Part shown: one piece after another, positions 34,684-45,113 of the stretch
Layout: each line of letters starts with the position of its first letter
Numbering within the stretch: position 1 is the stretch's first letter
Source of the DNA: Sequoia sempervirens
Lineage: Eukaryota > Streptophyta > Pinopsida > Cupressales > Cupressaceae
Length of the DNA stretch: 64,000 nucleotides
Assembly: GCA_007258455.2 (NCBI GenBank)
Contig: VDFB02047230.1
Location: 158,170,635 to 158,234,634, forward strand
Direction: 5' to 3'
Made by a program: the position numbers and the translations under genes
The notes under the pieces: model-generated
The model's database searches: none
What the model was told of the DNA's origin: nothing
Seen by the model: the letters and a program-made list of their open reading frames with translations, nothing else

Positions 34684-35184
34684 TACTACTTTGTGGGAGA
34701 GGTCACTAGTGACAGAGTTAAGCACTTGGTGAAGAGGTGCGATTGCCTTGCCTTGGTTGCGTTCAGGTGGGTGGTTAGCCAGGACTTCATTGACAACGAG
34801 AACCAACTCCAGAGCAACTGCAATGTTCTTTCCCATTTCGTTGCCTCCTTGCTCAACCTAAACATGGCCAAACCCATGATAATTGAATTGTGTCACTAGA
34901 TGTTCGATGTTGCACTGATGGAAGGGCTTGGCGAGATAGTGCAAATGGCTATCCCTGGCGTTGTTATCCTGAGCGCCATTGATCTCCGCAGGCACGTAGA
35001 CTTTGGGATAGACGTACCCTGGTTGCCCTTCCTTTTTGACATTCACACCATGGACCTTGAGACGCATTTCGCATCTTCTCAACCAACGACCACCTACTTG
35101 TTGTGGGAGTACGGTGTGGAGCGTGTTCTGGGGCTCGCTTGGAGGAAGCACTTTGATTTTCTAGTACAAAGCCGCGACGACTAG
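34684..35184 (+). pseudogene. GC-richer open frame of unknown function, one in-frame stop
   Basis: A plus-strand frame opens after TAA at 34681 and runs 167 codons to TAG at 35182, broken only by TAG at 34897. Third codon positions favour G and C, unlike the AT-rich surroundings. The translation is protein-like: VKHLVKRCDCLALVAFRWVV, LMEGLGEIVQMAIPGVVILS, DIHTMDLETHF, ERVLGLAWRKHFDFL. No ATG begins it, so it may be an internal exon. The minus strand is also fairly open here (34858-35151), so strand is not certain. It is antisense to elements C and E. I do not recognise the family; a captured host exon or an antisense element ORF are both possible. Confidence 0.35.
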
Positions 35185-35582
35185 GCCTTTGGTCTGCATC
35201 ATTTGGAGCTTGCATGTGTTGTGTGTTCAACCCCTTTTTGCATCCTAATAGAGAAGAAGAAGAAGAAAAACCCGATGACGAGCCCTTTCAGCTTCTTAGA
35301 CAATGGCTAGAGGCTTTTCTTTATTGTTTTTTGCACGTTGCCTCCTTTTTGCATCTATTTGCTCTGTAACCTTTCATTTTTTGGGTTTGCTCGAGAGAGC
35401 CTTACATTTAAATCTGAGCCTCAAGTTTTGTATTACATTGTAATTTTTTTATGAATATTATATAATACAATTTTTTTGCTTCTTTTGTGTTATTCTTAAT
35501 GGCTTATTCTCAAAATTAAAACATATTTCCAAAAAAATTACATATCGTACATAACTGTTAAATTTTTTAAATAACTGCGTAT
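35185..35582. other. probable 3' flank of element E beyond the LINE
   Basis: AT-rich sequence with no domain. Because the LINE at 35603-38835 lies inside element E, this stretch should be the continuation of E downstream of its integrase. No 3' LTR of E could be identified here. Confidence 0.35.
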
Positions 35583-35602
35583 TTTAATAGAATAACTTTT
35601 TA
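35583..35602 (+). repeat. target-site duplication of the minus-strand LINE, left copy
   Basis: TTTAATAGAATAACTTTTTA resembles the sequence at 38836-38854 at the other end of the LINE; the first 12 bases (TTTAATAGAATA) are identical. Lengths of this order are usual for L1-type insertion. Confidence 0.75.
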
Positions 35603-35706
35603 GAAAAGAGAGGGGTAAAAACTTTATTGAAACTCATAAAAGAAGATTACAAGAAAATCGCATATGAAAAGCTTTGAGAGAAAAAGCAGAAGAATAAGAG
35701 CACCAG

Positions 35707-36390
35707 TCAACCAACTCCACAACCATCCATATCCTCGGTCAAGATCCTCCTCAAATCCAAACAATAATCCCGGGGAAGATGTCCCCAATCCTCAACCCTC
35801 CAAACATCAACATGATTTGAAGCCCACTTTGCCAAACAATCAGCAGCCCTATTCCACTCACGTGGAATGTGGACAAAGGACACTATCTCCATCCTAGAAC
35901 TAATTTGAAAATTTTGTTGAACAACCAGAGCTAGCTGCCAATTAACATCCTTCACCTTACATTCAATCAAAAAATTCACAATAACCTGAGAGTCAGATTC
36001 ACAAATAACCTTACGCCAACCTAGAGCATAAGCACGCTCTAGAGCATAGACAATCGTTAATCCCTCCATAAAATTATTAGCCTGCCAACCTTTATAAATA
36101 GAAAAGAACACAACTTCACCTAAACATTCTCTACCCACGCCGCCAATCCCAGCTAGTCCAGGATTACCTCGGGAAGAGCCATCTATGTTGATATTTAAGA
36201 TATCCTCAGGAGGAGGCATCCATCTACCCATCCTTTGAACTTTCTTTTTCGCACGTCTACCCCTTCTAACACAAGCAGAGGTAGAAGAAAAACCTTGAAA
36301 ACCCATTATGTCAGTAATTTCAGCATCCCCTCTATCAAGCAGGAACATCACCTCACATTTAGCTTCCACAGTCTCCAGGATCATTCCCAA
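35707..36390 (-). pseudogene. LINE RNase H domain, open frame
   Basis: This 227-residue open frame contains a complete RNase H1-type fold signature: INIDGSSRGNPG with Asp70, Glu109 (NFMEG), Asp133 (CESDSQVI) and Asp184 (RAADCLAKWA), the four expected acidic residues. The domain cleaves RNA in RNA-DNA hybrids and is found at the C-terminus of ORF2 in several plant LINEs. The ATG used is only the first Met in the open stretch; the frame is really the C-terminal part of ORF2. Upstream ORF2 parts are broken, so no working protein results. Confidence 0.9.
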
Positions 36391-36597
36391 AATTCTATGC
36401 TAAACTTGTTGGATTCCTAACCTTTCCCCTTAGAAAATCCTATGATTTCGCTCTAGCCAAATCTGCCAGAGAATAAAGGTAGGTCCAATGCACCAAACAA
36501 TCTGAAGAAAAGGAGTCAAAGTAGGGGGCTTACCCAAAATTCTCCAGAATTCCACCAAGGATGAAGCATGAACACAAGGGTGTTTCCAAACACCCCA

Positions 36598-37418
36598 TCA
36601 AAGGTGCCAAAGTTGCAAGGAAAAAGTACATTTGAAGAACAAATGTGAAGAGTCCTCCTCAGTAGCACCACACAAAACACATAAGGAAGGTCCATGAAAT
36701 CCATGCTTCTGAATATTGTCCCAAGTCAAACACCTATTCCAGGCCAAAGTCCACACAAAGCAGTTACATTTTGGCCAAGAGAACTTATTCCACACATACT
36801 TCCACCAATGGACCTCTTCTCCATTCAACCTGCGGGCCATCAATTCCTGATATCCACTAGCCACAAAAAAATGCCTTTACGATTTGGGTGCCAAGCAAGA
36901 ACATCCTTGTCCTTGAGGGAGCTACAGTGTCTAACTGATAAAATACTATGAAGCTTCGCACAATCTTCCTCCAAACTTGCCACCGGCCACTCACGCATGG
37001 ATTTCTAGCTAGCAACCTCTAGCTGACCACAAGGGTGAAAAGATTTAAAATCACTCACCCTTGACCAACCAACCTCAAGGAAGCACCGACAAAGAGCCAA
37101 TAAACTAGGACACTGAGAGATAATGGGAGGAAAACCATCCCAAGAGTCTGACCAAAAGAGAGCATCAGTTCCCTTCTTATATATCCAAAATAATCCCTCC
37201 TTAATCAAAGTAGCCCCTTTCTTGAGAGTCCCCCAAATCATTGATCCACTTTCCACTAGAGGATAATGAGGAACCTCCTCCTTTGGGATCCCAGGAAGAT
37301 ACTTATGAAGTAGAATTCTAGCCCATAATTGATCTTGCTCCACACACCATCTCCAATAAATTTTTGCAGCCAATGCCATCCCAGATAAATTCGATTGCCT
37401 CAAACCCAGACCATCCAA
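36598..37418 (-). pseudogene. LINE ORF2 connection and zf-RVT region
   Basis: The two open pieces are 37418-37005 (AAKIYWRWCVEQDQLWARIL, FWSDSWDG) and 36864-36598 (NGEEVHWWKYVWNKFSWPK, CFVWTLAWNRCLTWDN, LCVLCGATEEDSSHLFFKC). The CxxC...HLFxxC pattern is the zinc-binding region after the RT in plant LINEs. A stop and a frame change separate the pieces. It links the RT to the RNase H domain downstream. Confidence 0.85.
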
Positions 37419-37763
37419 CTATTTTGGAGAGCACACAATATCCCATCTGACCAGGCTCCATTTAGAATAAGACAAGTTTCCAGCCCATAAAAACTACCTT
37501 GCTAAGGAATCCAATTCCTTAACAAAGCCCATCGAAGCCACTTGAAGCATACATCTATACAAGGGAAGAGCCTGAACCACAAATTTAAGCAACTGAAGAT
37601 GCCCAACAAAGGAAAGCCATCTATGAGTCCAGTGATTAACCTTCGCTCGAAATTTGTCTAGAATATACTACTAAGAATCTCTAGGGAGCTTACCATAAGA
37701 GATTGGAATACCTAGATAAGTGAAAAGAAGAGAGCCTATCTGAAACCTCATAATAAGAGAAAT

Positions 37764-38700
37764 TCATTGTTGAATAGGTCCAGGTGTATTAAAAAAGAAG
37801 ATGGAGGACTTATCTTCATTAATTAATTGACCAGAAGTAGTGAGATAAACATCCAAAGCCTTACACAGATTAGTAGCCTCCCTAATTGTAGCCATACCCA
37901 TCAGGGCAGTATCATCCACAAATTGTAGGTGTGACTGAGGAAGCAACTCATTGCCCCACCTCCACCCCTAGATAACCCTCGACTCAACATTACTTTTCAA
38001 CAATCTCCCCTGCCCTTCAGCAATAAGAAGAAAGAGATAAGGGGAAAGAGGGTCCCCTTGCCTAAGACCACGAGATGTTCCAAAAATCTTTGTGTGCTCC
38101 CCATTGATTAAAATAGAGGAGGTAGAAGTTACACAACACATAACCCACTGAATCTAGTCCTCAACAAATCCAAAGGCCCCAAGAATATTCTAAAGAAAGG
38201 ACCACCAAACTCTATCATAAGCCTTAGCCATATCAAGCTTGATAAACATTGCCTTAGCTTTTGACGTAGCCATAGAGTGGATAGTCTCCATAGCAATAAC
38301 AACTCCATCCAAAATTTTCTAGTCAGCCACAAAGCCACCTTGCTCCTCAGAGATAAGCCATTTAAGCCATTTCTTCAACCTTTCAGCAATCACCTTAGAG
38401 ATAATCTTATAAATCACATTACAAAAGGCAATGGGACGAAATTAGCTTAACCGATCTGCCTCATCACGTTTTGGGATGAGGGAAAGAAAAGTGGAGTTCA
38501 ATGCATGAAGCATTTGTTTATTCCTCTAAGATTCCTGGACCACCTCTAATAAATCAACCTAAATAATACCCCAAAATTCTTGAAATAATTCAATCGGAAA
38601 CCCGTCGAGACCCGGAGATTTCCCTTTCTTCATATGGAAAACAATCTCCTCCAACTCGTCTAGAGAAATATAACACATAATATTATCATTCATTTCTCTA
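37764..38700 (-). pseudogene. LINE reverse transcriptase domain, broken
   Basis: Readable motifs in order on the minus strand are LEEIVFHMKKGKSPG and DGFPIELFQEF (about 38650-38580), [34 protein letters not shown] (about 38240-38205), GTSRGLRQGDPLSPYL (38090-38040) and FVDD at 37922-37911, the catalytic box with both aspartates. At least seven in-frame stops, mostly TAG, interrupt it. The family is the same as the LINE at 23420-26927. Confidence 0.88.
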
Positions 38701-38835
38701 GTAACAAGTTGGGGGATGCAAGAAAGAACCCGAACTTCTTCAATAGAACCCTCCTAAGTGTCCTCCCTAAAAAGAGAAGTAAAATACTACATTGCCTCTC
38801 TAGATATCTCCTGTAAGGAGGAAAGTTGTTCTCCC

Positions 38836-38854
38836 TTTAATAGAATACCTTTAG
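38836..38854 (+). repeat. target-site duplication of the minus-strand LINE, right copy
   Basis: TTTAATAGAATACCTTTAG is the counterpart of 35583-35602. It also holds the last codons and the stop of the element E integrase. Confidence 0.75.
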
Positions 38855-39900
38855 ATAAATACCATTCACTGATATATCTAAAGCATTTCCTTTCATATCT
38901 TCAAGTTCATACACATTATTTTCCTTACACGTGCTAATTCGGAAGGGTCCCTTCCATAGCACTTCGAATTTTGTGTGTTTCCCTAGTTTCACAGTACGTT
39001 CATCATACTTTAACACTAGGCTTCCCTCTCTGAATTCTTGGTTAGAGGTGTTTTTGTTGAACCATTGCTTTATTGTTTGTTGATGGTTGATCATGGCTCC
39101 ATAAGCTTTTTCTCTGTCTTCCTCCAGTTTGAGGAGTTCCACCAAACGTACTTCCATTCAACTACTTTCTTCAATCTCTAGGGTTTTCAGTAGTTGTAAG
39201 GCAAGAATTTCTATGGAAACAGGTAACACTACCTCTTTTTCATACACCAATTCATAAGAGGTCTTCAAAATTTTCTTGGGAGTAATCTGGTTTTCCCACA
39301 TAACAACTCGTAGGTGCTTGTGCTAATCCCTTTGTTGTTGCGACCCAATACTCTTGATTAACCTAATTAGGTTTTTGTTAGTCGACACCGCTAACCCATT
39401 TCCTTGTGGGTTGTAATTTGATGAAGTTTTAAGGGAAATCCCATGTTTGATAGAAAAATTTGACATTCTTGATCCTACAAAATCTCGAGCATTGTTGGAT
39501 ATGATGGTTTTGTGCGGGCCAAATCTAGCTACCAACTCTTCAAGGAAATTGACAATTTCCCCCTTTGTGGTATTTTTTAAGGCTACAGCCTCCGTCCACC
39601 TTGTGAAGTAGTCAATTGTTGTGAGGATCCACTTATAGCCAGTGCTAGAAATAGGATTTATCATCCTGATAAAATCCAAACCCCATTGAGCAAAGGGATC
39701 CTCAGCTGTTACAATTGGACTCAGGGGCAAGGTGACATTCTTTCTTTCGCCAACAAAGAATTGGCACTGAGTACATGACTTTTGCACTAGATGATGTGCT
39801 TCAAAAAACATAGAGGGCCAATAATATCTTGCTTGCATTATCTTTAAAGCCGTAGTCTTGGAGGATAAATTTCTACCCTCATGACTGCGATGGAATTCAT
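38837..39900 (-). pseudogene. Ty3-type integrase, catalytic residues lost
   Basis: An HHCC zinc region (EFHRSHEG, HHLVQKSCTQCQ) leads into the core at 39838-39323. The first catalytic Asp is present (WGLDFI, residue 55 of the open piece). The second position reads IISNNA with Asn at 115, and the third reads NGLAVSTNK with Val at 151 where Glu is normal. Two of three metal ligands are therefore gone. The C-terminal piece (39157-38837) has the basic WFNKN, VLKYDER and WKGPFRI words of the Ty3 C-terminal domain. A stop and a frame change lie between the pieces. Integrase inserts element DNA in the nucleus; this copy could not. Confidence 0.9.
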
Positions 39901-40468
39901 TGAGAACTCTTTTCGCATGCAGCTTGTCTAAACATCAGAGCAGGACACCATCATAATTTCTCTTGAATAATACACCTTCAATTAATACATACCTAGTGCC
40001 TTGTGATTGGTAGTATCACCTTTTATGAGATGGAAGGCTAGTCGAGTAGTACCCCTTTTGCATATGTTGTGTCTGATCCGCCACCCAAGATTCGTCAGAC
40101 TTGAATTGGTTTGAGTAGACCTAATCAGTCTCCTTTTCAACTACAAAAATTAATTCCTATGCAATGTATTCACACATACCTCTTCCCCGAACCAACTTGG
40201 TTGTTCTAATGTACACATCATACTCTAGGATATTGGTGATTCAATTTGACCTCTTTTCAGTTATTTCACCTTTTATGATATACTCCCTCACATTGGGATG
40301 TACAACGAGGATAGTGATCTTATTGGCTGACACCAAGTGTCAGAACTTCTTTAAGCTTTTAACAATGGAAAAAGCATACTTTTCTACAAAATTATACTGG
40401 TCCTCATAATATTTAAGAGTCCTCGAGTGAAATGCAATAGGATGTTCTCCATTATTTTCCTCGTCCTT

Positions 40469-41460
40469 CTAAGTGAGCACTGAAGCTATGCTATCTTGGC
40501 CACTGTATACATAGAGTAGAAAATATTTGGAAAAGTTGGGATTAGCCAATACCAGAGCAATGAAGATAGCTATCTTTATCTGCTCAAAAGCTGATTTTCC
40601 CTCAGGGGTCCATTTGAAAATCAGGGTCTTCTTAAGCATCAGGGTGATTGGTCTCGCAATGCCTGCGAAATCTAAGATGAACCTGCTGATAAAGTTGACC
40701 TTCCCCATAAAAGACTACAATCCCTTATAATTTTTTGGTAGGGGTAACTCCATTATGGATCTCATCCTTTTAGGGTCTATTACTATTCCCTCTTTTGACA
40801 CTACAAAACCAAGTAGCTTACCTTGACGTACTTCAAAAACACATTTTTTGGGATTCAAAGAAATCCCAAACTATTGACATTTCTAGAAAACCTTCTCTAG
40901 ATGATCAAAGTGATCATCTTTTGACTTTGAAAAGACCATCAAGTCATCCAGATATATTAAGATAATCAGGTTGATTAATTTTTTGAAAGCAATATCCATT
41001 GCTCGTTGAAAAGTCGTACTGGCATTTGAAAGTTTGAACGACATTTTTAAGTATGCAAACATTCCCCACTTAGTGGTAAACATTGTCTTATGTTGGTCGG
41101 CTCCCTTCACATATATTTGGTTATAGCCTGAGAAACCATCCAGTAATGAAAACATCTCCAATCTAGCCACAGTCTGTAGGATTTGCTCCATCAATGGCAA
41201 GGGGTAGTGGTCTTCTAGCGAGGCTTTATTCAAATCTCATAAATTAACACAAAGCCTAATATCACCATTCTTGTTTCGAACTGGTACCAAATTTGACACC
41301 CAGATGGAATGCTTAATTATATATATGATCTTTGACTCGACCAATTTGGTGAGATCTTGCACCATCAATTCGACCTTTGGATTGACTGTCCTTTATTTTT
41401 TGTTAGATGATATTAGATCCTTCCACCAAGTCAATTGTATGCTTAATTATGCCAGGGTCA
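40469..41460 (-). pseudogene. Ty3-type reverse transcriptase and its RNase H
   Basis: RT enters at about 41430 (SIWVSNLVPVRNKNGDIRLCV, in shifting frames). It is open at 41233-40883 with NKASLEDHYPLP, FSLLDGFSGYNQI, the changed motif MSFKLSNAS (usually PFGL.NA) and the catalytic box YLDD at 40954-40943. After a frame change, 40708-40469 gives FISRFILDFAGIARP, FKWTPEGKSAFEQIK and LLYVYSGQDSIASVL, the start of the Ty3 RNase H, where the usual Asp of the D-A/T box has become Ser. Multiple stops follow downstream. Confidence 0.9.
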
Positions 41461-41989
41461 TACCCTATAAGATCATCATAGGTCTAGGCAATAGCTCCAT
41501 CATATTTGAAACATAAATCCTTCAGTCTCTTCTTGTCCTTGTGGGGAACTTCCTTTTTGACCTTTAACTTTTTATCACTTCCGACATCAAGCTCTTCATA
41601 GTCCCTAGCGTTCGCAGTGAACCTCTGCTTGTTGTTTCTTACGTCGTCACAATCAAACAGATCTTCAAAGGAAATTAATCCCTGAGGAAGCTTGTTTCCT
41701 TTTAATTGGATAACTTGTTCTTTAGGAAATTTTGCTCTTAGTTATGAATAGTTTGAAACTACTCCTGATTTTTGTATAAAGGCAACAATATGAATGTCAT
41801 CATCCAAAACTTGCTAGTTTTGATCATTGTCAGGGATTGCGGGTCAAATGATGACTTGTACCACATTTTTCTTGGTTGAATCAAAAATTGGTTCAAATTG
41901 CAGATCGATAGAGGTCATCCGATCAGTGACATCATTTTGAGATCAGGGAATAACTTATATATTGAAGGCTTCAAAACTCTCAATCAGTT

Positions 41990-42280
41990 CCCAAATTCAA
42001 TATTTGTACGACTTCATTCTCGTGTTCTTCACGACTGCTTGCCCACGAACCTAGTTCACCACTGACTCTGAATCTCTGAAAGCTTGTATTCTCTTTACGC
42101 CCATGTGTTATGCAAGGGTTAGACCATGGACCAAGGCCTCATATTCCACATCATTATTCGAGCATGAGAACTGAAAATGGTAAGTTTTGAGAGTCTTTGA
42201 TCCTGTTGGAGACACTAGTCAAACACCCGCTCTAGATCCAACTTTACATTTAGAGCCATCAAAATATAAGGTCCATAGAT
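41990..42280 (-). pseudogene. additional RNase H-like domain upstream of RT
   Basis: The sequence reads WTLYFDGSKCKVGSRAGV, a stop, then LVSPTGSKTLKTYHFQFSC, NNDVEYEALVHGLTLAHNMG and FRDSESVVNQVRGQ. This is the RNase H pattern with Asp in FDG, Glu in VEYEAL and Asp in RDSE, close to the second (archaeal-type) RNase H of plant Tat elements as I know it. It follows the protease and precedes the RT, while the ordinary Ty3 RNase H follows the RT. An acidic linker (42608-42290) joins it to the protease. Only one internal stop is seen. Confidence 0.75.
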
Positions 42281-42620
42281 GATTATCACTCGAATCATCA
42301 CATTCCTCCCAATCCTTCATCAATTTCTGAAGGACTTGATCATCATCAAAAATCACATAGGTGCCTGACTCTGTTGCATGAAAGTTGTCAAATGGATCAG
42401 AGTCAATGAATTGGTTAAGTAGCACCTCTTCTTCAAGAGTTTGAACACTTGTGTCCTCTTCATCTTCCAATGTCTCTACACAATATCTCTCCTGCTGAGA
42501 GAAGGAGGTATGCGCCACTTCAAAGCATAGGGCTGCATTGTCCGCTATGTGTTCGAGATGCAAAAATTTAGACAAAATCTTTATCTTCACCCCGTGCCTC
42601 GTTCTCAAAATCAGGTGGGA

Positions 42621-43080
42621 CTAGTTGAGCGCTAAGTATCCACTAAGCTTTGCAGTGAAATCTCTTGAAAGGCACATTCTGAAGACCGGGGGAATGTCTA
42701 TCACTACTATTTCTTCTGTCATTGTTTGGCTTGGACATGAGAAGAGGGTTAGAGATAGATCTTTTATTCGACCAATAGTCAGAATCTTCTTCCTATCTAA
42801 TTGCATGATTCCTTTCTAAAGGGGCTCATACTGAAGTTTTAGGGCATCGACCACTTATTTTGGCATGACCATTGTGCTAGCCCCTAAATCAATAATGTTA
42901 TTATGCAAAATCTTATCTCCCATAATAAGTGTTAAAAATAAAGGTTTGGGCTTTGGCTTTCTTACCTCTTTCTCTTTTGCATTGCCCACATCATTTGCAT
43001 AGGCTACTACTTTCAAAGCTTGAGGGTCCAACGTGGATCCATTGTCTCCACTTTTACCATGTGATGGAATTGTGTCTATC
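42621..43080 (-). pseudogene. Ty3-type aspartic protease region
   Basis: The active-site stretch reads NIIDLGASTMVMP at about 42900-42860, where D-S/T-G is expected; the Asp is kept but the next residue is Leu. The downstream part is open at 42806-42621 (MQLDRKKILTIGRIKDL, EIVVIDIPPVF, LSRDFTAKLSG). A stop lies at about 42820. The enzyme would cleave the gag-pol polyprotein. Confidence 0.7.
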
Positions 43081-43616
43081 TACGGTATTTTTTCTTCTTT
43101 CTTTAATGCTTCCCAAAGCAATGTGTTTTGTTCAGGGATAGATATGATGTCCCATAGAGACACATTGGCAGGCGCCTTCTTCAATTGCTCCACCACATTG
43201 AGCATTCTAACTGGATGAGTCTTGGGCTTGAATGGTGGTATTTCTCTGGCTTTTGCAAGAAAACATTCTGTTGTGAATGGGTTCAGTGTTTTTTTCGTCT
43301 TCTTCTCTGGGAATGATGGAGTGTGCAGTTGAGGAGTAGGTCGAACAGTGGGCAACAAAGCTTGCTTTTCTTGGGGCAACGATTGTCGTGGCTGTGGACG
43401 TGGCAAAGCTTGTTGCATGTATTCTCCCATGAGCCTTCTTTTGGATCTTGTGTTGTAATTTGACTGTACTTTTGGAGTACTAGTTGTCGAAACCTCATTC
43501 GTGAACACCGCATCTTCTTCTTCCATCTGTGAAAATAACGCTTGGTCGGGTGCAATATCCAGTTCCTGCTCCAAGGACATTCCTTGTATTTGTACTCTAA
43601 AATGGGCATGTTCCAT
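43080..43616 (-). pseudogene. gag-protease linker of element E
   Basis: This 178-residue open frame begins MEHAHFRVQIQGM. It is rich in Gln, Pro and Ser (QALPRPQPRQSLPQ), then has VEQLKKAPANVSLWDII followed by LLWEALKK. The last words are common just before the protease in plant Ty3 polyproteins. No enzymatic domain is present. The Met is only the first in the open stretch. Confidence 0.7.
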
Positions 43617-44199
43617 TTCAGAGGACCCATATTCATCTGCATTCAGGAGTGTACCCTTGCTTCTTTGTTTCGCTATCTTCTATTGCATATTCCCCCTTGG
43701 ATAATTTTAGGGCATATGACTATCATTGCATGGGAAGCACCATACATTCTCGTCTTCTGCCAATTTTTTCTAGCCTAGAATTAACTCTTTACTCAGACTA
43801 TCTTTGACTGTCTGTAGCGGCATGGTGACCAGAACTATCTGGTTTGCAGACGTCGTCTGTTGACCTCCTCCTTTGGAGGATCCTTGGTATGTATTCTTCT
43901 GATAAAATGACTTTCCTCTGCTATAGGCTTATGTGGTTTGCTTTAGAGGTGTTTCTTGTTGTTGTTTGATAATAACCAACTTGTTAGCTAAAGTTCGCAT
44001 GAGACTCTTCATGTCGTTGATGTCCACTGCAATAGAGGAAGAGCTTGACATGCTTGTCTGGGTGGCAGGGTACATGTACATAGACTATGACATAGCCAAT
44101 GTCAATTGTGTAGTAGAAGTTCTTGGAATAGCTTCTTCCTAAGGACAACCAAAGATTTCTGCAAATACGAGCATCAAAGGTCATGGCGGAAGCTTCCCA

Positions 44200-44820
44200 A
44201 CATCGATCAGACTATTTTTTCGTGCATACAACCAACTCATATGCATCAGGTAAAACATCTCCACACATGGAGGTTATCATTATTGCAATGTCCAAATTGA
44301 GAGCCTTCAATTAGAATATAAATGCCATCATGGTTGGGGGTTGAGCAGTTACAGGGATCCTTTGCCAGGTTTTGCGAAACCTGGTGTTGAAATCGCTCAT
44401 GGCCTCTTGCAGGGCTCTCTTGATGGTGATTAGTTGATGTAGCAACAAAGAATGATCTCCTTTCTCTAAGAAGCATTCAAACAACCTCTCTCCAAGATGA
44501 TCCCAGGAGATGATAAAACCCGAGGCCAAATATCGATACCAATCTTGGGCCTTTCCTTTGAAAGAGATAGCTAATAGCCTTAGGGCGAGATTTTCCTCCA
44601 GTATTTTATGTACCCTACATACCTCAGCTATATCTTGAAGGTGTTCAGAGGGGTTTTTGAAATCTTCTCTAGAAAATTTTCAGATAGCCTTGAGGGCATT
44701 AGGGGGTATGGCAGGCCATACGTCTGGGGGCGTAGGTGGTTGTAGCAGACTACCACTATTCCAGGTTACAAAATTTCTAGAAGTAGGGGCAACTACATGA
44801 GCCATAGGGAAAATATTCCT
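44200..44820 (-). pseudogene. gag (capsid) of element E
   Basis: It starts near 44805 with MAHVVAPTSRNFVTWNSG and continues PPDVWPAIPPNALKAI, LRLLAISFKGKAQDWYRYL, SWDHLGERLFECFLE, LITIKRALQEAMSDFNTRF and RIPVTAQPPTMMAF. This is the retrotransposon gag core (Ala-x2-W/F-x2-L spacing before and the F..RF pattern after). A stop replaces a residue near 44680 and another occurs near 44313. The protein would form the virus-like particle in the cytoplasm. Confidence 0.82.
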
Positions 44821-45113
44821 ATGAATCAGGTATACAAGTATTATGATTTGGAAGGTTGAGCCTTAGGGTGGAGTAGATAAGGCTCTAGATATTAGGCTCT
44901 TCTCACTCTATTGATCCTTATAGGTGATACATAACCTGTGAGTCTTCTTCTCCTAGGTACCGAGGTAGGTAACTAGGAGTACTGGAAATGACCTCTTGAA
45001 GATTCTCTTGTTTGGATTATGGGAATGAAACTTCCAATTTCTTTCTTTAGCCTGATTTAAGAAATATTTCTGACTTCTAATAAGGTGTTCTAAGAACTTC
45101 ATGTTCCACCAGG

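Larger units (their letters stand above)
35603..38835 (-). mobile_element. 5'-truncated L1-type LINE inserted in element E
   Basis: Read on the minus strand the element has RT (38700-37764), a connection and zf-RVT region (37418-36598), RNase H (36390-35707), and a short 3' UTR with AATAAA (near 35621) ending in a short A-run. Endonuclease and ORF1 are missing, as in typical truncated insertions. The flanks share TTTAATAGAATA. Its right end abuts the last codons of the element E integrase, so it landed there. The RNase H part is fully open, so it is younger than the other LINEs here. Confidence 0.88.

Noticed and set aside
35664..36951. Plus-strand open frames over the minus-strand LINE
   Set aside because: They are antisense shadows of the RNase H and zf-RVT coding sequence.
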